DNA from: an uncultured Tessaracoccus sp.
Lineage (GTDB): Bacteria; Actinomycetota; Actinomycetes; Propionibacteriales; Propionibacteriaceae
Assembly: GCF_947286155.1 (NCBI RefSeq)
Contig: NZ_CAMYPD010000023.1
Span: forward strand, 1-41,136
Direction: 5' to 3'
DNA length: 41,136 nucleotides
The position numbers were made by a program, and so were the translations under genes. Under the pieces are notes generated by a model, which ran no database searches, had not been told where the DNA came from, and worked only from the letters and a program-made list of their open reading frames with translations. Every line of letters starts with the position of its first letter. Position 1 is the stretch's first letter. This document shows positions 30,275 through 38,655 of this stretch, in pieces.

Positions 30275-31191
30275 GCCGTAACCTCTACCACCTCGCCCGG
30301 CTTCTCGCCCCTCGCCAAGATCGTCTGCTGGGGCGGGTGGCGAGTGATCTCGCATCAGCGGGGGTGCCGGTGTTTCCGTGCGTGCCCGGGCAAAAGCGAC
30401 CGCTCACGGCCCGTGGGTTCCACGACGCCACCACCGACCTCGCCCAGATCGAGCACTGTTGGACGCGATGGCCGGACGCGAATCTCGGGCTGCCGACCGG
30501 GGCGGTCTCCGGTGTCGTGGTCGTGGATATTGATGTCCGCGAGCACATAGATGGCCGGGAGAGCATGCGCCGCGCCCTCGATGCGGGGCGGGCAGGTGTG
30601 CCGGTGTTCACGGTGGTCTCCCCCTCAGGTGGACGGCATGGCTACTACCCGGCCACGCCGGATGTGGTGCAGCGGTCGTGGCAGGCTGCCCGGGCCGGTG
30701 TGGATTTCCGCGGGGATGGCGGCTACATCGTCATCCCACCCTCACACACCACTGCCGGCTCATATCGGCTGGCGACGGTCCGGCAAGGGGCGGCGGCCGG
30801 GATCGACAGTGACGCGCTCCGGGACTTCCTCGACCCCCGCCCCGCTCCGCGACCGCGCACTGTTCATCGGAGCATGGCTCAGAGCGAGGCTGGGGTGGTG
30901 GTGTCGCGGCTGGCTGCGTGGGTGGCGGGTTTGGGTGAGGGCGAGCGGAATCGGGGGTTGTTCTGGGCGGCTTGCCGGGCCGCGGAACACGACATCACAC
31001 CTGCCACGGCGGTAGATGTGCTGGGCGCGGCTGCCGGTGAGGCGGGGTTGGGGCCGCGGGAGATCGCGACCACCGTGCGGTCGGCCTACCGCACCACCCA
31101 CCCCACCACGTCCACAGCATCCAGGCCCACCGAACCAGCGGAGGCGGCGTCGGTGCGGGTGCCGGTGGGTGCTGGTTGGGGGCTGGCGTGA
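30271..31191 (+). CDS. Bifunctional primase/polymerase (Prim-Pol) domain protein
   Basis: A 306-residue protein with a prim-pol domain at residues 20-200: GVPVFPCVPGQKRPLTARGF, CWTRWPDANLGLPTG, the metal-binding GVVVVDIDVRE (D-x-D), SPSGGRHGYYPA, and VDFRGDGGYIVIPPSHT (G-G-Y-V-V-x-P-P-S). Such proteins make primers or copy the transferred strand on plasmids and integrative elements. There is no helicase domain, so it would work with another helicase. The end of the protein is a helical segment (NRGLFWAACRAAEHDITPAT) often following prim-pol domains. Both neighbours are joined by four-base overlaps. Confidence 0.88.
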   Translation: MSRNLYHLARLLAPRQDRLLGRVASDLASAGVPVFPCVPGQKRPLTARGFHDATTDLAQIEHCWTRWPDANLGLPTGAVSGVVVVDIDVREHIDGRESMRRALDAGRAGVPVFTVVSPSGGRHGYYPATPDVVQRSWQAARAGVDFRGDGGYIVIPPSHTTAGSYRLATVRQGAAAGIDSDALRDFLDPRPAPRPRTVHRSMAQSEAGVVVSRLAAWVAGLGEGERNRGLFWAACRAAEHDITPATAVDVLGAAAGEAGLGPREIATTVRSAYRTTHPTTSTASRPTEPAEAASVRVPVGAGWGLA

Positions 31192-32024
31192 AGGCACGGC
31201 GGTGGGCAGTGCGGACGGCGGTCGCGGGGACAGTGTTCATCGCGATCGGGGCGTTCTGGCTGTCCTTCACCTCTCTAGCTGATCTCGCGGCCCGTTCGGG
31301 CATCGGGGCAGGTCAGGCGTGGGCGTGGCCGCTGATCGTCGACGGCATCATCGTGGTCGCCACCGTCGCCGTCGTCGCCCTCGCGGGCCAGAAGGCCGCT
31401 TGGTATCCCTGGGCCCTGCTGATCGGCGGTGCCGTCGTCTCGGTCACCGCCAACGCCCTGCACGCCATCGTCGCCGCCGACGCCGATGTCCCGGCCTTGT
31501 TGGCAGCAGCGATTGCCGCGGTTCCGCCCGTGGTGCTGCTGGCGATCACCCACCTCACCGTCATCCTCACCCGCGCCACCAGCCCCGAGACGCAGTCCGT
31601 GATGTGGCAGACCGTCACCCAACAGAACGACCAGCCCACACCAGCCCCAAGACCGGGCATCGAGGCAGAGCCTCCACCGGCGGCACTCCCGCAGCACGAA
31701 GCCAGCGACACCGTCGACCTTGGCGATGAACGACCGACCACACCGGAATCCGGTCCGCCTCCGATGAAGCACGTCGAGGCAAAGCCCGCGCCCGAGGCTT
31801 CGACTCCGACTGCTCCTGATGAGGAGACCGTTCGAGGCGCTCCCGAGATGGCTGGGGTGGGTCGGCGGGAGCGGGCTGCCGGGTTGCGGAGACAGGGGTG
31901 GTCGAACAAGCAGATTGCCGCCGAGCTGGGCGTGCATCCGTCCACGGTGGGCCGCTGGCTCACCTCCACACCAACGAGGAGTCCTGAACCTGACACCAGC
32001 CCATCGATGAAGGAGGAATCATGA
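31188..32024 (+). CDS. DUF2637 membrane protein with C-terminal helix-turn-helix
   Basis: A protein of 278 residues from GTG 31188, which overlaps the primase stop. Four membrane helices make a DUF2637 domain: VAGTVFIAIGAFWLSFTSLA, WAWPLIVDGIIVVATVAVVA, YPWALLIGGAVVSVTANALH, ALLAAAIAAVPPVVLLAITH. A Pro-rich linker follows, then a helix-turn-helix, RRQGWSNKQIAAELGVHPST plus VGRWL. DUF2637 proteins include Spd-type plasmid-spread proteins of Streptomyces and are common in actinobacterial conjugative elements. The pairing of membrane anchor and DNA-binding helix suggests tethering element DNA at the membrane. Confidence 0.8.
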   Translation: MKARRWAVRTAVAGTVFIAIGAFWLSFTSLADLAARSGIGAGQAWAWPLIVDGIIVVATVAVVALAGQKAAWYPWALLIGGAVVSVTANALHAIVAADADVPALLAAAIAAVPPVVLLAITHLTVILTRATSPETQSVMWQTVTQQNDQPTPAPRPGIEAEPPPAALPQHEASDTVDLGDERPTTPESGPPPMKHVEAKPAPEASTPTAPDEETVRGAPEMAGVGRRERAAGLRRQGWSNKQIAAELGVHPSTVGRWLTSTPTRSPEPDTSPSMKEES

Positions 32025-32560
32025 GCACCCACGAACACGAGCACCACCCCGTGGCCCCGCCGGTCCACGACGACTACGGCCCACCCGATCCCGAAGAACT
32101 CGCCCTGACCACCCCCGGCACCCACGCGGAGAACCTCGACCAGGAGACGGTGAGTGAGCGAGGCGATCTTGTCCCACCCAAGGCGCCGGTGGAAGAGCTC
32201 GATGAGCAGCTCGCCCCAGACATCGACGGACCAGACGTGGGTTCTCCGGGGCTGGGTGAGGGTGCGGAGGGGGTGCCTGAGGCGGTCAAGGCCCGCACCG
32301 CCCAGGTCGCAGGCCGTCCTGTGGGTGGGCAGGTGGGGCGGGGTGTGGAGTGGGTGCGTCCGACCGATCTGATGGCCCGGCGTGGCGCCACGGTCGCTGG
32401 CCGGGGCATCCACTTCCAGACCGCGCTGAGCCAGAAGACCCGCCACGGCATCACGGTGGGTGCACGGCGGATCGGTGATCGGGCTGGACGGTTGGCGCCG
32501 TTGTCGGCCTTCGGCCGGGCCCAGTCGGTGCCGGATCGGTCCGCGGTGGGGATGAGTTGA
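32021..32560 (+). CDS. Transfer-operon protein of unknown function
   Basis: A 179-residue soluble protein. The N-terminal 90 residues are acidic and low in complexity (His-Glu repeats at the very start, then DPEELALTTPGTHAENLDQE). The C-terminal half is basic with Gly and Arg (GRGIHFQTALSQKTRHGITV, GARRIGDRAGRLAPLSAFGR). I recognise no domain. It is coupled to the DUF2637 gene by ATGA. An acidic half joined to a basic half suggests a DNA- or partner-binding accessory factor. It probably belongs to the element's transfer or replication set because of its place. Confidence 0.6.
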   Translation: MSTHEHEHHPVAPPVHDDYGPPDPEELALTTPGTHAENLDQETVSERGDLVPPKAPVEELDEQLAPDIDGPDVGSPGLGEGAEGVPEAVKARTAQVAGRPVGGQVGRGVEWVRPTDLMARRGATVAGRGIHFQTALSQKTRHGITVGARRIGDRAGRLAPLSAFGRAQSVPDRSAVGMS

Positions 32561-32659
32561 GCGTGGTGACCAGCAATGACACGACTCGCCAACACGACGA
32601 CACCACTGCCGCCGATGTCTGGGGTGGGGGTGCGCACCTGCTTGTCAGGAGGCACCACC

Positions 32660-33556
32660 ATGACCCACACCACAACACCAACCACCGGCACCGCCACTGA
32701 GACCGGGACGTCGTCGACAACGCCGTCGACACCCCACCCCGACAGTGCTGACTTCCGCACCAGCGAGGGGCTGCGGGCCTTGCTGGAGCATCTGGCCGAG
32801 CACGGATGGCGCAACAACCCCCAAGCCAAAGAGTTGCTGGAATTCGCGGCGGAGCGGTTCGCACCCCTGGCGCGCAAGCACGGCCTCGATGTGTGGGAGG
32901 CGGCCTCGGCGGCGTTTGATGTGATGCGCACCCCGGCAGCGCGGAAGGCCGCAGATCCGTGGGCGGTGGTCACGCATGCGGTGCGGATCACCTGCATCTA
33001 CGAAGAACGCGCCCAAGGGCTCATGTGTTCAGTCCACCAGGCCCGCCGCGCCCACATCTCCGCCCACCACGACCCCGAACGGTTCTCCGACCGCGAAACA
33101 CCCCTGTACGAATACCATCCCGCGTTCCATCTCACCGACCCCCACCACCACGACCATGAGGATGCGGCCGAGGATGTGGATGCAACGGTGCAGGCAACAG
33201 TCGCGGACGCGACCCGATTGTTCGTGCTGCTGGGCTGGCCGGAACCCTCCGCCCGGGCAGGGGTGGATCACGTCACCAACGCCCTGGCCCGGATCGGGTC
33301 CCGGCGCGGCACCTACGAAGCCTTGCGGCGCGACAAACACGCCCGCGCTCTGCTCGACCTCCCCGCCCCAGCCTGGACGTGCCTGCTGAGGGTTCTGCTG
33401 GGCCATCCCGAACCTGCCTACGCCACCACGACGGCTGGGCGCGGGATCCTGCTGCGCCTGCTGCTCGGGGAAACGCTGGCGGACCTGTTGGGTGATGACG
33501 CCCTGGTCACCGTGATCGTCCGTGCCGTCCCGGGGCGGGAACGGGTGCGGTCATGA
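32660..33556 (+). CDS. Helical transfer-operon protein of unknown function
   Basis: A 298-residue protein from ATG 32660, chosen because AGGAGG lies six bases upstream; the frame is open from 32576 without a ribosome site. After a Thr/Ser-rich N-terminus of 40 residues it is mainly alpha-helical: GLRALLEHLAEHGWRNNPQA, LLEFAAERFAPLARKHGLDV, and WEAASAAFDVMRTPAARKAA. A His/Asp patch (DPHHHDHEDAAEDV) stands near residue 190. WAVVTHAVRITCIYEERAQG is reminiscent of small sigma-like or replication-initiator helices but is not conclusive. It overlaps the ParB-like gene by ATGA. Genes of this layout next to ParB are seen in actinobacterial elements; the function is unknown. Confidence 0.6.
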   Translation: MTHTTTPTTGTATETGTSSTTPSTPHPDSADFRTSEGLRALLEHLAEHGWRNNPQAKELLEFAAERFAPLARKHGLDVWEAASAAFDVMRTPAARKAADPWAVVTHAVRITCIYEERAQGLMCSVHQARRAHISAHHDPERFSDRETPLYEYHPAFHLTDPHHHDHEDAAEDVDATVQATVADATRLFVLLGWPEPSARAGVDHVTNALARIGSRRGTYEALRRDKHARALLDLPAPAWTCLLRVLLGHPEPAYATTTAGRGILLRLLLGETLADLLGDDALVTVIVRAVPGRERVRS

Positions 33557-34596
33557 GTACCCCGGGGCACATCGAGCTGGACCGCGCCGTCGACTCCCTG
33601 CATGTCGGCCAACGTCACCGTGCCGACCTGGGTGACATCGATGCGCTGGCGGCCTCGATTGAGCGCGATGGGTTGTTGCAGCCGTTGACGGTCAGCCCCG
33701 ACGGGGTGCTGATCTGCGGGGCACGACGGCTGGCGGCGATCAAGCAGCTCGGCTGGCGCACCGTCAACGTGTGGGTCCGCTCCGGTATCTCCGACCGGCT
33801 CGGCCACCTGCTGGCCGAACAAGACGACAACGTCCTGCACAAGCCGCTCACCGCGCTGGAAGCCGCCGCCCTCTACCGCGAACTGAAATCCCTCATGGCG
33901 GAGGATGCTGCGCGTCGCAAGGCCGCGACCCAGTTCCGCAGCGACAACCAGCCCGGAACCGACGGTGTGGGAAATTTTCCCGCACCGTCAACACCCACCG
34001 GACGCGCCAGTGAACAAGCGGCCGGAATGATTCCCGGTGGGGCCTCGTACAAGACGCTGGACAAGATCGGCTACCTCGAACAGGCCGCCACCGACGAGAC
34101 GCTGCCCGAACACGTGAGGGCAGCAGCACGGCAGGGGTTGGAGGAGATCGACGCGGGCAGCCCGGTCCATCCGATCTACGAGACCATCCGCAACCACACT
34201 GCCAGCCCCGATGCTGGCGATGAGGCGTTGCATCAGGCCGCGGCCGACGCCCTCGCCCGCATCCAATCCAGTGACAGACCGAAGCCCGCCCCAGCCAAGA
34301 AACCCACGAACGACAGTGAGCACGCGCCGGTGCAGTACCCGGTGCGGGCGTTTGTAGTGACGTGGACCGAACTGGATCAGTGGTGGACCCACTACGACCC
34401 AGCCGTGCTCGCCGTCGAACTCACCGACAAACACATCGCCACGTTCCTGCGCGTGATCGAACACACCGTCGAGTTCGCCGACGCCCTCCAAGCCGCCCTC
34501 ACCAACCCCGACGACACCACCACCGCCGCCTCCAACCCTGTCGATGAGCAGGATGACGGACCGGCGGGTGGCCGTCCGCAGCTGCGCGCGATCTAA
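33553..34596 (+). CDS. ParB-like nuclease-domain protein
   Basis: A 347-residue protein. Residues 1-100 are a ParB/Spo0J N-terminal domain: LHVGQRHRADLGDIDALAAS, IERDGLLQPLTVSPDGVLIC, GARRLAAIKQLGWRTVNVWV, followed by DRLGHLLAEQDDNVLHKPLT. The G-A-R-R box is the CTP/phosphate-binding region of ParB proteins. No classical central ParB helix-turn-helix is obvious. The C-terminal third has its own helical domain (VVTWTELDQWWTHYDPAVLA). No ParA gene accompanies it in the window. It is more likely a transfer or copy-control factor of the element than a chromosome-segregation ParB. Confidence 0.8.
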   Translation: MSTPGHIELDRAVDSLHVGQRHRADLGDIDALAASIERDGLLQPLTVSPDGVLICGARRLAAIKQLGWRTVNVWVRSGISDRLGHLLAEQDDNVLHKPLTALEAAALYRELKSLMAEDAARRKAATQFRSDNQPGTDGVGNFPAPSTPTGRASEQAAGMIPGGASYKTLDKIGYLEQAATDETLPEHVRAAARQGLEEIDAGSPVHPIYETIRNHTASPDAGDEALHQAAADALARIQSSDRPKPAPAKKPTNDSEHAPVQYPVRAFVVTWTELDQWWTHYDPAVLAVELTDKHIATFLRVIEHTVEFADALQAALTNPDDTTTAASNPVDEQDDGPAGGRPQLRAI

Positions 34597-34629
34597 CCGA
34601 CTCCGGCTGCTGGTGTTTGGGGTGAGTGC

Positions 34630-35343
34630 GTGCACCTGCTGGGCATGGACACTTCTGATCGTTCGTCGCGTCGCCGGCTCGTGCTGATCGCTGCCGGCTC
34701 GGTCACGGCCCTGGTGTGTGGGGTCGGGATCTACGGCCTGGCCACCGGCCCCCACACCCCCACCAGCACCCCGGGCACCTCACCGACCATCACCACCAGC
34801 CCGTCACCCTCCTCAACCACCACCGCCACGGCGAGCCCTTCAGCATCAGAGGCGCCGTCGGTGCCACCGGTGGCGCGCAGTGCTGATCCGGAGCAGTTCG
34901 CTCGCAATGTCGCGACCACACTGTTCGCGTGGGACACCACCACCGGGCTGCTCCCGCTGGACTACACCTCCGCGGTCCTCGCCGTCGGGGACCCCAGCGG
35001 CGCCGAACAAGCCGGCCTCGCCACCGACGTCGCCGCCTACCTGCCCTCGCGGACCGCCTGGCAGGACCTGCGTGAGTACGGCACCAGTCAACATCTGACA
35101 ATCGACCGCGCCTACATCCCCGACCAGTGGGGCGAAGCCCTCGCCCAGGCACCCGAGGGGCAACTCGCACCGGGCACGGTCGCCTACACCATCGAGGGCA
35201 CCCGGCACCGCACCGGGACCTGGAACGGTGAACCAGTCGACTCGCCTCACAAGGTGGAGTTCACGGTGTTCGTGGTCTGCGCGCCGACCTACGACACCTG
35301 TCACCTGCTGCGCCTGTCACAGCTGGACAACCCGTTGCGGTGA
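34630..35343 (+). CDS. VirB8/TcpC-like membrane-anchored transfer protein
   Basis: A 237-residue protein with a short cytoplasmic start, one membrane helix (LVLIAAGSVTALVCGVGIYG) and a Thr/Ser/Pro linker. The outside domain is about 150 residues (FARNVATTLFAWDTTTGLLP, LDYTSAVLAVGDPSG, and FTVFVVCAPTYDTCHLLRLS). Size, topology and place fit the NTF2-like VirB8/TcpC proteins that link the inner-membrane complex of conjugation machines. Two cysteines near the end (CAP-x-x-x-TC) could form a disulfide. GTG 34630 has GGGGTGAG just upstream; ATG 34645 is the other possible start. It is followed seven bases later by the wall hydrolase. Confidence 0.65.
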   Translation: MHLLGMDTSDRSSRRRLVLIAAGSVTALVCGVGIYGLATGPHTPTSTPGTSPTITTSPSPSSTTTATASPSASEAPSVPPVARSADPEQFARNVATTLFAWDTTTGLLPLDYTSAVLAVGDPSGAEQAGLATDVAAYLPSRTAWQDLREYGTSQHLTIDRAYIPDQWGEALAQAPEGQLAPGTVAYTIEGTRHRTGTWNGEPVDSPHKVEFTVFVVCAPTYDTCHLLRLSQLDNPLR

Positions 35344-35350
35344 CCTGGCC

Positions 35351-36967
35351 GTGAAGAAGCTCGCCGTGATCGCTGCCGTGCTCGTGCTGTTCAGCCCCGC
35401 CCTGCTCCTGTTGGGGGTGGGGATGATGTTCAGCCCCGGCGCCAACGCCTCCTGCACCACCAGCACCACTGGCCCGTCAGTGGTGGGGCCGGTGCCGGAC
35501 TCGCTGGACGTGACGACCGCTGACGGGCAGGCCTTCACGCTGAACACCACCCAGCTCACTCACGCCGCCACCATCATCCAGACCGGATCCCAAATCGAAG
35601 GCGTGAATCGTGACGGGCTGCAGATCGCGCTCATGGCCGCCCTCACCGAGTCGAATCTGCGGATGCTGGCCAACACCAACGTCTACCCCGACTCCGGGAA
35701 CCACCCCCACGACGGGGACGCCTCCGACCACGACAGCCTCGGCCTGTTCCAGATGCGACCCCAAGCCGGATGGGGAACCGTCCCCGACCTCATGGACCCC
35801 GTCTACCAGGCCCGCGCGTTCTTCGGCGGCCCCACCGGCCCCAACCACCCCTCACCCCGCGGACTGCTCGACATCCCCGGCTGGCAGACCCTGTCTAAAG
35901 GTGAAGCTGCCCAAGCCGTGGAAGTCTCCGCCTACCCCGACCGGTACGCGAACTACGAGCCCGTCGCCGAACAGATCCTGACCACCCTCACCACCCCCAC
36001 AACCGACAGCCCGCAGTTGCCGGAGACCGGGCGTGTGGTCTTCCCGCTGCCCGAGGGCACCTGGGTCGCCACCTCGCCATTTGGGATGCGCGTCCACCCC
36101 ATCACCGGGGAGAACAAGCTCCACACCGGCGCGGACTACTCCGCACCCGACGGCACCCCCATCCTCGCCGCCGCCGACGGCATCGTCACCCACGCCTCAA
36201 TGTCCGGCGGGTACGGCGGACTCATCATCATCGAACACACCATCGGCGGGCAGAAGATCGCCACCGCCTACGCCCACCTGTGGGAAACCGGCATCCACGT
36301 CAACGTCGGCGACCACGTCACCGCCGGACAACACATCGGCGACGTCGGATCGGCCGGCTACTCCACCGGCGCGCACCTGCACTTCGAACTCCGCCAAGGG
36401 GGCAGCGACGGCGAGTTCACCGACCCCCAGCCCTGGCTCGACCAACACACCACCGGCAACCTCCCAGCCCCCACCACGCCGGTCGAGCAGGAAGGCTGCA
36501 ACCCGGCCGCGACCCAGCCCGCGCCGCCCCAAGGACCCGATGACGGGGACCTGGACCGCAAGGTCGATGACCCCACCACCGACGGACAGATCACCGCCCG
36601 CATGCTCCACGTCTACACCCAAGCCCTCACCGCCCACCCCGACAGCTCCTGGGCCTGCTACTCACCCCGCCCCGGCACCAAATCCGAACACCCCCTCGGA
36701 CGGGCCTGTGACGTCACTTTCGGCAACGCCATCGGCACCCCACCCACACCCCAGCAGCTCGAAGCCGGATGGGCACTGACGAACTGGCTCAAAGACAACG
36801 CCGAAACCCTCGGCGTCGAGTACCTCATCTGGCAAGGCCAGATCTGGTCCCTCGCCCGCGACGCCGAAGGCTGGCGCCCCTACAACGGCGGCGGCATGCA
36901 CGACCCCAACGACGTCACCGGCGGCCACTACGACCACGTCCACATCACCGTCAAAGAAGGCAGCTGA
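35351..36967 (+). CDS. Three-domain cell-wall hydrolase of the conjugation machine
   Basis: A 538-residue exported protein. The N-terminus (KKLAVIAAVLVLFSPALLLL) is a signal or anchor. Domain 1, about residues 70-200, is transglycosylase-like: IALMAALTESNLRML (catalytic Glu) and DHDSLGLFQMRPQAGWG. Domain 2, about 235-355, is an M23 endopeptidase: FGMRVHPITGENKLHTGADY (first His and Asp) and GYSTGAHLHFEL (H-x-H). Domain 3, from about 410, resembles the ARB-07466/M15-like domain: SWACYSPRPGTKSEHPLGRA, CDVTFGN and GGHYDHVHITVKEG. Together these cut glycan strands and peptide bridges so the transfer channel can pass the wall. GTG 35351 was chosen because it starts the signal sequence; the open frame extends back into the previous gene. 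Confidence 0.88.
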   Translation: MKKLAVIAAVLVLFSPALLLLGVGMMFSPGANASCTTSTTGPSVVGPVPDSLDVTTADGQAFTLNTTQLTHAATIIQTGSQIEGVNRDGLQIALMAALTESNLRMLANTNVYPDSGNHPHDGDASDHDSLGLFQMRPQAGWGTVPDLMDPVYQARAFFGGPTGPNHPSPRGLLDIPGWQTLSKGEAAQAVEVSAYPDRYANYEPVAEQILTTLTTPTTDSPQLPETGRVVFPLPEGTWVATSPFGMRVHPITGENKLHTGADYSAPDGTPILAAADGIVTHASMSGGYGGLIIIEHTIGGQKIATAYAHLWETGIHVNVGDHVTAGQHIGDVGSAGYSTGAHLHFELRQGGSDGEFTDPQPWLDQHTTGNLPAPTTPVEQEGCNPAATQPAPPQGPDDGDLDRKVDDPTTDGQITARMLHVYTQALTAHPDSSWACYSPRPGTKSEHPLGRACDVTFGNAIGTPPTPQQLEAGWALTNWLKDNAETLGVEYLIWQGQIWSLARDAEGWRPYNGGGMHDPNDVTGGHYDHVHITVKEGS

Positions 36968-36972
36968 TACCC

Positions 36973-37239
36973 GTGAACATCTACCCCGACTTCGGCGCCT
37001 TCGGCGACAACACCACCCTCCACACGGTGATCGGCGCCCTGCTTACGTTCGTCCTCATCACCGCCGTCCTCACCATGCTCATCTCCGGCATCACCTGGGC
37101 CATCGCCACAGCGAACGGCAACCACACCACCGCCACCAAAGCCCGCACCGGACTCCTCATCGCCCTCGGCACAGCCACCCTCGCAGGCGCCGGCATCACC
37201 TGGCTCAACTGGCTCATCAACCTCGGCGACCAGCTCTGA
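36973..37239 (+). CDS. Small two-helix membrane protein, DUF6112-like (pilin-like, VirB2-type?)
   Basis: An 88-residue protein with two membrane helices, VIGALLTFVLITAVLTMLIS and GLLIALGTATLAGAGITWLN, joined by a short polar loop (TANGNHTTATKAR). It aligns over its whole length with the protein at 38284 (ISGITWAIA versus ISAIVWGFG; WLNWLINLG versus LINFFWNVG), so the two are paralogues. Two-helix proteins at this point of transfer operons can be VirB2/TrbC-like subunits; that role is inferred. The GTG start lies five bases after the hydrolase stop region. Its stop codon directly abuts the stop of the opposite-strand cargo gene. Confidence 0.7.
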   Translation: MNIYPDFGAFGDNTTLHTVIGALLTFVLITAVLTMLISGITWAIATANGNHTTATKARTGLLIALGTATLAGAGITWLNWLINLGDQL

Positions 37240-38097
37240 TTACTTAGCTAAGTGTCGGGGTCGCCGCTTCTTCTTTCTGGGCTTAGCTCTCCCGAGGACT
37301 GCAGCGTCATTCGGGAAGCTGTCGGCAGCCCACTGTTTGAGGGCGTCGGTCGCCCAGTCTTTCTCAAGGGGTTTGAGGCAGTGGATTTCGACGTCTGGGT
37401 GCACAGCAATGTTCGGGCAGGACATCGCTCCAAGGAATCGCAGAAGCTGCACTTTTTCTGGGTCGACCGCGTACGGGAACATCGAATGGAAAACGCGCTT
37501 GAGTATCGCCTTCAATGCCCTCTCCAGCGGTTCCGAGAGAGAGGAACGTCCAGCAACCGTGGCAACCACCGTTGTAGCAGACGCTTCAGCAAGGTCATTG
37601 AGCGCTTTATCGACCGCCTGACTGAGTTCGTCGGCAAGCTTGACGATCTCCACACATAGACTACACAGAATGTGCTCGACGTTGATCACGGCTGCTATGC
37701 GCGCTGAGTCATTGGTGCTGAGGTCTTCTTCAAGGACGCCTGCGACGAAGAGACCGATAAGGTCTGCTACCGCGGTACGAACATCTTCCTGCACCGACGT
37801 AGGCTCCTCGAACACGATCTCGTTGACGATGTACCGGACGAGGAAGTCGGTGCAGAGCTCGTCGGCTGCCGATTTCGCTTTCGAATCCTCCTCGGCGGCA
37901 TCCAAAGCATGTTTGGCCTTCCTCTTGGCTGTTCTGACTTGCTCTTGCGAGTACTTCTGACGCCGCGCATTGGACCACAGCAACGCTCGCGCGCGCTCGC
38001 TGTGGGGGCCTCCGTGGAAGGCTCCATCACACATGCATTCGCACTGCTCAGGCGTCGTTCGAACAGCGTCCGCACACCTGCGGCTATGGCTGGTCAT
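37240..38097 (-). CDS. Unrecognised minus-strand cargo gene inside the transfer operon
   Basis: A 285-residue protein from ATG 38097 (GAGGAGG seven bases upstream). The N-terminus has a tight Cys/His cluster: C-x(11)-CECMCDGAFHG-P-H, a likely metal site. After a basic coil (RRQKYSQEQVRTAKRKAKHA) the rest is helical: IVNEIVFEEPTSVQEDVRTA, VADLIGLFVAGVLEEDLSTN. No enzyme motif is visible, and the C-terminus (KPRKKKRRPRH) is very basic. It is the only gene on this strand among about 12 kb of transfer genes and splits two paralogous membrane-protein genes. It also seems lower in GC than its neighbours. That is how defence or entry-exclusion cargo usually sits, but the function is unknown. Confidence 0.7.
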   Translation of the reverse strand: MTSHSRRCADAVRTTPEQCECMCDGAFHGGPHSERARALLWSNARRQKYSQEQVRTAKRKAKHALDAAEEDSKAKSAADELCTDFLVRYIVNEIVFEEPTSVQEDVRTAVADLIGLFVAGVLEEDLSTNDSARIAAVINVEHILCSLCVEIVKLADELSQAVDKALNDLAEASATTVVATVAGRSSLSEPLERALKAILKRVFHSMFPYAVDPEKVQLLRFLGAMSCPNIAVHPDVEIHCLKPLEKDWATDALKQWAADSFPNDAAVLGRAKPRKKKRRPRHLAK

Positions 38098-38239
38098 GGA
38101 TACCTCCTCGAACCCTTGACACCGCCATGATGACATGACGCACCGGTCCTGAGTAGCTCCTTCGAAACTCTTCGGGGCTGGCAGCGCACCTGACAGGCAG
38201 ACCTCTCTTGGTTGCCTGCCCTCCCGGTCACTTCCTGGC

Positions 38240-38263
38240 GGGGCCGGGCCCCTTTCGTTGTTT
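38240..38263 (+). terminator. GC hairpin with T-rich tail upstream of the second DUF6112-type gene
   Basis: GGGGC (38240-38244) and GCCCC (38248-38252) form a short stem followed by TTTCGTTGTTT. It looks like an intrinsic terminator on the plus strand. It lies behind the minus-strand cargo gene and 21 bases before the next transfer gene, so transcription of the downstream half may need its own promoter. Confidence 0.4.
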
Positions 38264-38283
38264 CGTCCTGTGAGGAGTTTGCT

Positions 38284-38616
38284 GTGTTTGATCTGATGAG
38301 CTGTGTTGTGCCGAATCTGTCATCTCTGCCGGTGATGCTGCCGATGGAGGTGGAGATCACGCCGAATGATGATGGGCTGCCGGGGATCGCGCAGTTGCGC
38401 AACATCGTGGGGGCGGTGATGACGATCGGGCTGATCTTGTCGGTGCTGGCGCTGATCATCTCCGCGATCGTGTGGGGCTTCGGCGCGAACTCCTCCAACC
38501 CGCACCTGGCCGGCCGCGGCAAGGTCGGTGTCCTGGTCTCGTGCGGGTCGGCGATCATCTGCGGCGCTGCGGTCACGCTGATCAACTTCTTCTGGAACGT
38601 CGGCCAGTCCGTCTGA
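38284..38616 (+). CDS. DUF6112-like two-helix membrane protein
   Basis: A 110-residue protein with an N-terminal extension of about 30 residues (MFDLMSCVVPNLSSLPVMLP) and two membrane helices, VMTIGLILSVLALIISAIVW and VGVLVSCGSAIICGAAVTLI. The loop carries SSNPHLAGRGK. It is the paralogue of the protein at 36973. I chose GTG 38284, seven bases after GAGGAG; the frame is open from 38212. It sits directly before the TrbL-like gene, as DUF6112-type proteins commonly do in actinobacterial transfer operons. A pilin-like or channel-subunit role is inferred. Confidence 0.75.
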   Translation: MFDLMSCVVPNLSSLPVMLPMEVEITPNDDGLPGIAQLRNIVGAVMTIGLILSVLALIISAIVWGFGANSSNPHLAGRGKVGVLVSCGSAIICGAAVTLINFFWNVGQSV

Positions 38617-38655
38617 CCCCTACCCACCAATCCACGTGTGTGAGGAGTGATTGCG

